Positions 6,811 through 9,792 of a DNA stretch of 9,792 bases are shown piece by piece. Both the position numbers and the translations under genes were made by a program. The DNA is from Anaerovibrio sp. (lineage in GTDB: Bacteria; Bacillota; Negativicutes; Selenomonadales; Selenomonadaceae). The stretch is from the NCBI GenBank assembly GCA_016302095.1, contig JAEDOE010000024.1, forward strand, positions 1 through 9,792, given 5' to 3'. Position 1 is the stretch's first letter. Each line of letters begins with the position of its first letter. Below the pieces are notes generated by a model. It was not told the origin of the DNA, ran no database searches, and saw only the letters and a list, made by a program, of their open reading frames with translations.

Positions 6811-6843
6811 GGCAGCAAACGGCGGCCAGCTGCCTTTTGCTGC
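6811..6843 (+). other. GC-rich hairpin after symporter gene
   Basis: GCAGCAAA (6812-6819) pairs with TTTGCTGC (6836-6843), and an alternative inner pairing is GGCAGC with GCTGCC. No T run follows, so it may be an mRNA 3'-stabilising structure or the first part of a double terminator with the hairpin at 6850-6894. Confidence 0.4.
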
Positions 6844-6849
6844 TGACAG

Positions 6850-6894
6850 AAAAATATCGTATGATGCACCGAGACGCACCATACGATATTTTTT
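6850..6894. terminator. Bidirectional terminator between convergent genes
   Basis: Two 18-nt arms (6850-6867 and 6876-6893) are complementary with a single mismatch and enclose an 8-nt loop. The arms begin with AAAAAT and end with ATTTTT, so each strand has a hairpin followed by a T tract. It serves both the symporter gene (plus) and the MscS gene (minus), whose stop codon lies about 10 bp away. Confidence 0.92.
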
Positions 6895-6904
6895 ATGGGA
6901 AAAT

Positions 6905-7993
6905 TTATTGCTGTTTTTCCGCCCGGTAGTTGTAGACAGTCCTGATAGGAAACGGAATCTCTATCCCTTCCTGACGATAACGCCTGGTCAGGGCCTTGAT
7001 AAACTCATGTTTCAGCCTGAACTGGTCGGCAAACTGGCTGCAGTGCAGCACCACATTGAAGTCTATGCTGCTGTCATTGAAGGTATGGAAGTACACCGCC
7101 GGTTTCTTTGTCACGGTGGCATCAACCTCCTTCGTCACCTGCTCCGCCACTTCCACAGTGACCTTTTCCACAAAATCCAGGTCGCTGTCATAGGCAACAC
7201 CGCAGGGAACCTTGATGGCCATGTCAGGCTCCGGCATGCAGTAATTGGTGATAATCGCGCTGGAAATCTTCTGGTTCGGCACCACGATGGCATTGCCGGA
7301 GGTGGCAATAATAGTCGTAAAACGCCAGGTGATATCCTCCACCCTGCCTTCCTCGCCGGTACTGAGCCGCACATAATCATCAATGCTCAGCTGCTTGGAC
7401 ATCAGGAGATAAATACCGGCACAGATATTGGCAAGGGTTTCCTGCAAGCCCAGGGCGATGGCCATACCGCCGATACCCATTGCTGTCAGGAGAGGTGCCA
7501 CTGAAATCCCCATGGAGCTGAGGATCAGCAGTATGCCCAGTGCATAGATAACTACATTGACGATATTGGGCAGCAGGCTGGTCTGGGGAATGTTCGCATT
7601 CCGCCGGGCATAAAACTCAATAAGGCCAGTTGCTGCCCTGGCCAGCACCTGAAATATGGTAAAGCTCAGCCATGCCGACAATATATAGGAAAACAAATCC
7701 ACTGCCGCCCATTTGAGGCTGGTGGAATTAATCAGCCAGTAAAGGGTGGAACCCACAATCCATGCCCTGGGCAGCCCCCGTGCCGCCTTCAGCAGAATAT
7801 ACTTGAGTGAAATCTCCTCCCTGTCGGCAAAATGCTTTGCCAGCCTGTTCTCTACCAGGCTGTTGATAAACTGCCCGATACACAGGGCAGTCAGCAGGAT
7901 GCAGAAGGGCATCAGCAGCATATCTGCCAGCTCCTCCGGCGTGATGTTTTTCATCATGTTAAGAAATTCGTAAATGTTAAAGGACTCGCCCAT
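6905..7993 (-). CDS. MscS family small-conductance mechanosensitive ion channel
   Basis: A 362-residue integral membrane channel that would open under membrane tension and release solutes on osmotic downshock. Hydrophobic helices are seen at about 26-47, 75-92, 102-122 and 143-163. The pore-lining TM3 follows at about 165-199, with the glycine/alanine-rich GIGGMAIALGLQETLANICAGIYLL pattern (split at residue 183). Next is the beta domain with DDYVRL and GRVEDITWRFTTI (205-228) and VVPNQKI (237-243). The alpha/beta cytoplasmic domain ends with the conserved IPFPIRTV (346-353). The four helices before the pore helix make it larger than the three-TM E. coli MscS. On the minus strand GAGGAGGT lies 7 nt before the ATG at 7993; a nearer ATG is out of frame and too close to that SD. 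Convergent with the symporter and divergent from panC. Family certain; physiological role inferred. Confidence 0.95.
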   Translation of the reverse strand: MGESFNIYEFLNMMKNITPEELADMLLMPFCILLTALCIGQFINSLVENRLAKHFADREEISLKYILLKAARGLPRAWIVGSTLYWLINSTSLKWAAVDLFSYILSAWLSFTIFQVLARAATGLIEFYARRNANIPQTSLLPNIVNVVIYALGILLILSSMGISVAPLLTAMGIGGMAIALGLQETLANICAGIYLLMSKQLSIDDYVRLSTGEEGRVEDITWRFTTIIATSGNAIVVPNQKISSAIITNYCMPEPDMAIKVPCGVAYDSDLDFVEKVTVEVAEQVTKEVDATVTKKPAVYFHTFNDSSIDFNVVLHCSQFADQFRLKHEFIKALTRRYRQEGIEIPFPIRTVYNYRAEKQQ

Positions 7994-8023
7994 ATTTCAT
8001 ACCTCCTCTATAAAGACTGCTAT

Positions 8024-8052
8024 ATTATACACTATTTTTTTCAGTTTTGTAT
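8024..8052 (-). promoter_or_regulatory. Probable MscS gene promoter
   Basis: On the minus strand a perfect TATAAT (complement of ATTATA at 8024-8029) lies about 30 bp before the MscS start codon. The hexamer 17 bp further upstream is ATACAA, a poor -35. It overlaps the predicted -35 of the divergent panC promoter. Confidence 0.45.
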
Positions 8053-8080
8053 TGTATTTTTTGAAAAGTTATGATATGCT
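8052..8080 (+). promoter_or_regulatory. Probable panC promoter (extended -10)
   Basis: TTGTAT (8052-8057), a 17-bp spacer and TATGCT (8075-8080) preceded by TGA give an extended -10 (TGnTATGCT) promoter. Transcription would start near 8087, leaving a leader of roughly 177 nt before the panC ATG. The match is moderate. Confidence 0.4.
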
Positions 8081-8086
8081 ATCGCG

Positions 8087-8263
8087 TGGCAGTTAATATC
8101 CTTTATATTTTGCGGGCGGCATCCCCAGCGAGCTGCACCGGACGGCATAACTGTCATATTGTGATACCTGTGCGTCTTTGGGGAACCCGAAGGCGTTTTT
8201 GTTTTTCTAGGTTGCGTTTCTATTCTATTTTTCTGTTTTGTTGTGTGCAAGGAGACGATAAAG
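8087..8263 (+). promoter_or_regulatory. panC leader: candidate riboswitch or attenuator
   Basis: The leader is GC-rich (8111-8195) inside AT-rich flanks and contains no ORF with an SD. TCCCCA (8122-8127) can pair with TGGGGA (8179-8184), enclosing a possible arm GCACCGG (8135-8141) with CCTGTGC (8167-8173, one mismatch) topped by ACGG/CTGT (8142-8145 with 8151-8154). The TGGGGA segment is also the left side and loop of an intrinsic terminator at 8173-8206, so the two folds are mutually exclusive. This is the arrangement of a transcriptional attenuator. A 'pan' RNA motif is known upstream of pantothenate genes in Firmicutes, but I cannot confirm from memory that this is it. No match to TPP, SAM, FMN, cobalamin or T-box consensus was recognised. 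Confidence 0.5.
8173..8206 (+). terminator. Intrinsic terminator inside panC leader
   Basis: CGTCTTTGGG (8173-8182) pairs with CCCGAAGGCG (8186-8195): 10 bp including two G-U pairs, with a GAA loop. The T tract TTTTTGTTTTT follows at 8196-8206. It lies 57 bp before the panC start and in the same orientation, so it would cut off panC unless disrupted. The MscS gene is divergent, so no upstream plus-strand gene needs this terminator. Confidence 0.75.
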
Positions 8264-9109
8264 ATGAAAATTTTGCGTACTGTTGCCGAAATTACCGAAT
8301 TTGCCAAGGCTGCCCAGCAGGCAGGCAAGGTGATCGGGCTGGTGCCTACCATGGGCGCACTGCATGAGGGACATCTCACCCTGATGCGTACCGCCAGGGA
8401 AAAGTGTGATGTAGTCATCGCTTCTGTTTTCGTAAATCCTGTCCAGTTCGGCCCTAACGAGGATTATGATGCATATCCTCGCCGCTTTGAGGAGGACTGC
8501 CAGAAGCTGGAGTCCGTGGGCGTAGACGCAGTTTTCCATCCTGAGCCAAAGGAAATGTACCCTGAGGGCTATGGCACCTATGTAAATGTGGAGTCTGCCT
8601 TCACCGGCAAGCTGTGCGGCGGCCAGCGTCCGGGACATTTCCGGGGGGTAGCCACCGTCGTAACCAAGCTCATGAACCTGAGCCGTGCCCAGGAGGCTTT
8701 CTTCGGCCAGAAGGATGCCCAGCAGGTGCTCGTTATCCGCCGCTTTGTCAAGGATTTGAATATCCAGGTCAACATCAACATGGTGCCGATTGTCCGGGAG
8801 GAATCCGGCCTGGCCAGAAGCTCCCGCAACGCCTACCTCTCCCCGGAGGAAAAGACTGCTGCCCTGGTACTTTCCCGCAGCCTGAAAAAGGCAGAGGCGG
8901 CTTATGAGGCTGGTGAAAAATCCGTGGAGGCACTGAAAAAGGTTGTCCGTGAGGAAATTGCCACTGAGCCTATGGCTGTCATTGACTATGTGGAGCTGTA
9001 CAGCTTTGATGAGCTGAAGGAAATCGAAACCGTCAACGGAGAAAGCCTCCTTGCCATTGCTGTCAAGATTGGCAAAACCCGTCTGATTGATAATATCATA
9101 CTGGGCTGA
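8264..9109 (+). CDS. panC: Pantothenate synthetase (pantoate--beta-alanine ligase)
   Basis: A cytoplasmic ATP-dependent ligase of 281 residues, the usual PanC length, joining (R)-pantoate and beta-alanine through a pantoyl-adenylate. Signatures in order are PTMGALHEGH (28-37) with the HxGH nucleotide-binding motif, FVNPVQFGPNEDYDAYPR (56-73), CGGQRPGHFRGVATVV (118-133), FFGQKDAQQ (146-154) for pantoate and ATP contacts, and SGLARSSRNAYLS (181-193), the KMSKS-like loop. All are intact. I place the start at ATG 8264 because AAGGAG at 8249-8254 lies 9 nt upstream; an in-frame GTG at 8243 is upstream of that SD and adds seven residues not typical of PanC. It is followed 105 bp later by panD, probably in one transcript, and preceded by an attenuator-like leader. 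Certain as to function. Confidence 0.98.
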   Translation: MKILRTVAEITEFAKAAQQAGKVIGLVPTMGALHEGHLTLMRTAREKCDVVIASVFVNPVQFGPNEDYDAYPRRFEEDCQKLESVGVDAVFHPEPKEMYPEGYGTYVNVESAFTGKLCGGQRPGHFRGVATVVTKLMNLSRAQEAFFGQKDAQQVLVIRRFVKDLNIQVNINMVPIVREESGLARSSRNAYLSPEEKTAALVLSRSLKKAEAAYEAGEKSVEALKKVVREEIATEPMAVIDYVELYSFDELKEIETVNGESLLAIAVKIGKTRLIDNIILG

Positions 9110-9135
9110 AAAATACCCAAAAGACTTTTGAAAAG

Positions 9136-9194
9136 TTATTGAGTTCAATGTTATCGAGTTGGAACTATTGAGTTGGAAATTATTGAATTGTTGT
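9136..9194. repeat. Four degenerate 15-bp tandem repeats between panC and panD
   Basis: Four head-to-tail units resemble TTATTGAGTTGGAAA: copies begin at 9136, 9151, 9165 and 9180. Copies two and three share GAGTTGGAA; copies one and four are more diverged. The array fills most of the panC-panD gap and ends about 7 bp before the panD SD. No hairpin with a T tract is present, so cotranscription is not obviously blocked. Confidence 0.6.
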
Positions 9195-9214
9195 AAGTGA
9201 GAAAGGAACAGAAA

Positions 9215-9598
9215 ATGATACTGAATCTGCTGAAATCAAAAATCCACTGCGCCACTGTTACCGAAGCCAATCTGAAATACATGGGCAGCATCACCATCGA
9301 CGAAGCTCTCATGGAGGCCGCCCACATCCTGCCAAATGAGCGGGTGCAGGTGGTGAACAACAATAACGGTGCCCGCCTGGAAACCTACGTCATCCCTGGC
9401 CCGCGCAACTCCGGCGTCATCTGCCTCAACGGCTCCGCTGCCCGCATGGTACAGCCTGAGGATATAGTCATCATCATGGCATACGCTTTCTTTGATGAAA
9501 AGGAAGCTGCTGCTTACAAGCCGACTGTAGTCATGGTTGATGAAAAAAATGCGGTTAAGGAAATACGCTCCATTGAGTACCACGGACAAACAGAATAA
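9215..9598 (+). CDS. panD: Aspartate 1-decarboxylase proenzyme
   Basis: A pyruvoyl-dependent enzyme of 127 residues, the typical PanD size, that makes beta-alanine from aspartate for PanC. The proenzyme self-cleaves between Gly24 and Ser25, found here exactly in YMGSITID, to form the pyruvoyl group. Lys9, Arg54 and Tyr58, known active-site residues in E. coli PanD, fall at the same numbers. The NGSAAR segment (about 73-78) corresponds to the usual NGAAAR. The ATG at 9215 has GAAAGGA about 7 nt upstream; an in-frame GTG at 9197 lies before that SD and is unlikely. It lies downstream of panC in the same direction, separated by a short tandem-repeat spacer, consistent with a panCD transcript. 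Certain as to function. Confidence 0.98.
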   Translation: MILNLLKSKIHCATVTEANLKYMGSITIDEALMEAAHILPNERVQVVNNNNGARLETYVIPGPRNSGVICLNGSAARMVQPEDIVIIMAYAFFDEKEAAAYKPTVVMVDEKNAVKEIRSIEYHGQTE

Positions 9599-9792
9599 TT
9601 CCAGTTTATCGTCGTGAAGGTATGAGGCTTTTGGAACATTAACGGATAAGTTTTGTTAGTTTGTGGATTCTGTTCAGACTAAAAATGGGATGAGCGGGAC
9701 AGCTACCCATAGAAAACACGCTCGCGCTCGAGGGATAACAAAACCCTATATCCATGATTATTTTCGGTCTAAATCCTTGTCTGCGTTGTTGT
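9599..9792. other. Non-coding hairpin-rich tail, no gene identified
   Basis: No convincing plus-strand ORF and no clear panD terminator are seen. Small inverted repeats occur: ATGGG (9685-9689) with CCCAT (9706-9710), CTCG/CGAG around 9721-9732, and AGGG/CCCT around 9731-9746. On the minus strand a frame open from the window edge reads NNADKDLDRK and stops near 9758. This could be the C terminus of a gene lying beyond the window or chance. It may be part of a dispersed repeat, which cannot be judged from one copy. Confidence 0.35.

Noticed and set aside
8225..9148. 307-codon open frame on the minus strand opposite panC
   Set aside because: It lies wholly antisense to a clear panC with all catalytic motifs, and its translation shows no recognisable domain; it is a codon-bias shadow.

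Overview
The window is ordinary chromosomal DNA of a low-to-mid GC bacterium. The DXP-independent vitamin B6 pair (pdxS/pdxT), tRNA genes with encoded CCA, strong Shine-Dalgarno sites and canonical TTGACA/TATAAT promoters point to the Firmicutes. The style of the Rpn-type nuclease protein and of the acetyltransferase remnant suggests the Selenomonadaceae (Negativicutes). That placement is an inference, since the window holds no rRNA or other marker.

Layout, left to right. (1) 1-1300: a PD-(D/E)XK nuclease of the Rpn/transposase-associated family, then tRNA-Ser(CGA) with a strong terminator. (2) 1353-3434, minus strand: pdxS then pdxT (PLP synthase). Downstream lies a GNAT acetyltransferase remnant that has lost its N-terminal part. 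(3) 3435-3742: a divergent control region with two clear dyads. (4) 3743-5417: gltX (glutamyl-tRNA synthetase), followed 88 bp later by tRNA-Glu(CTC) and a terminator. (5) 5554-6780: an SLC1/DAACS-type sodium symporter whose binding-site residues suggest a non-acidic substrate. (6) 6850-6894: a nearly perfect bidirectional terminator, then a convergent MscS-type channel gene on the minus strand. (7) 8050-9598: panC and panD for pantothenate synthesis. Between the predicted panC promoter and its start codon is a leader of about 180 nt containing a complete intrinsic terminator and a competing pairing. (8) 9599-9792: a non-coding, hairpin-rich tail of unknown origin.

Two cofactor routes share the window: PLP (vitamin B6) from PdxST, and pantothenate (vitamin B5, the CoA precursor) from PanC plus PanD. 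PanD supplies beta-alanine, which PanC joins to pantoate. panB, needed for pantoate, is not in the window. GluRS and one of its substrate tRNAs are neighbours. The symporter and MscS channel are separate membrane functions. No CRISPR array, complete insertion sequence, prophage or defence island was seen. The most interesting item is the attenuator-like panC leader.
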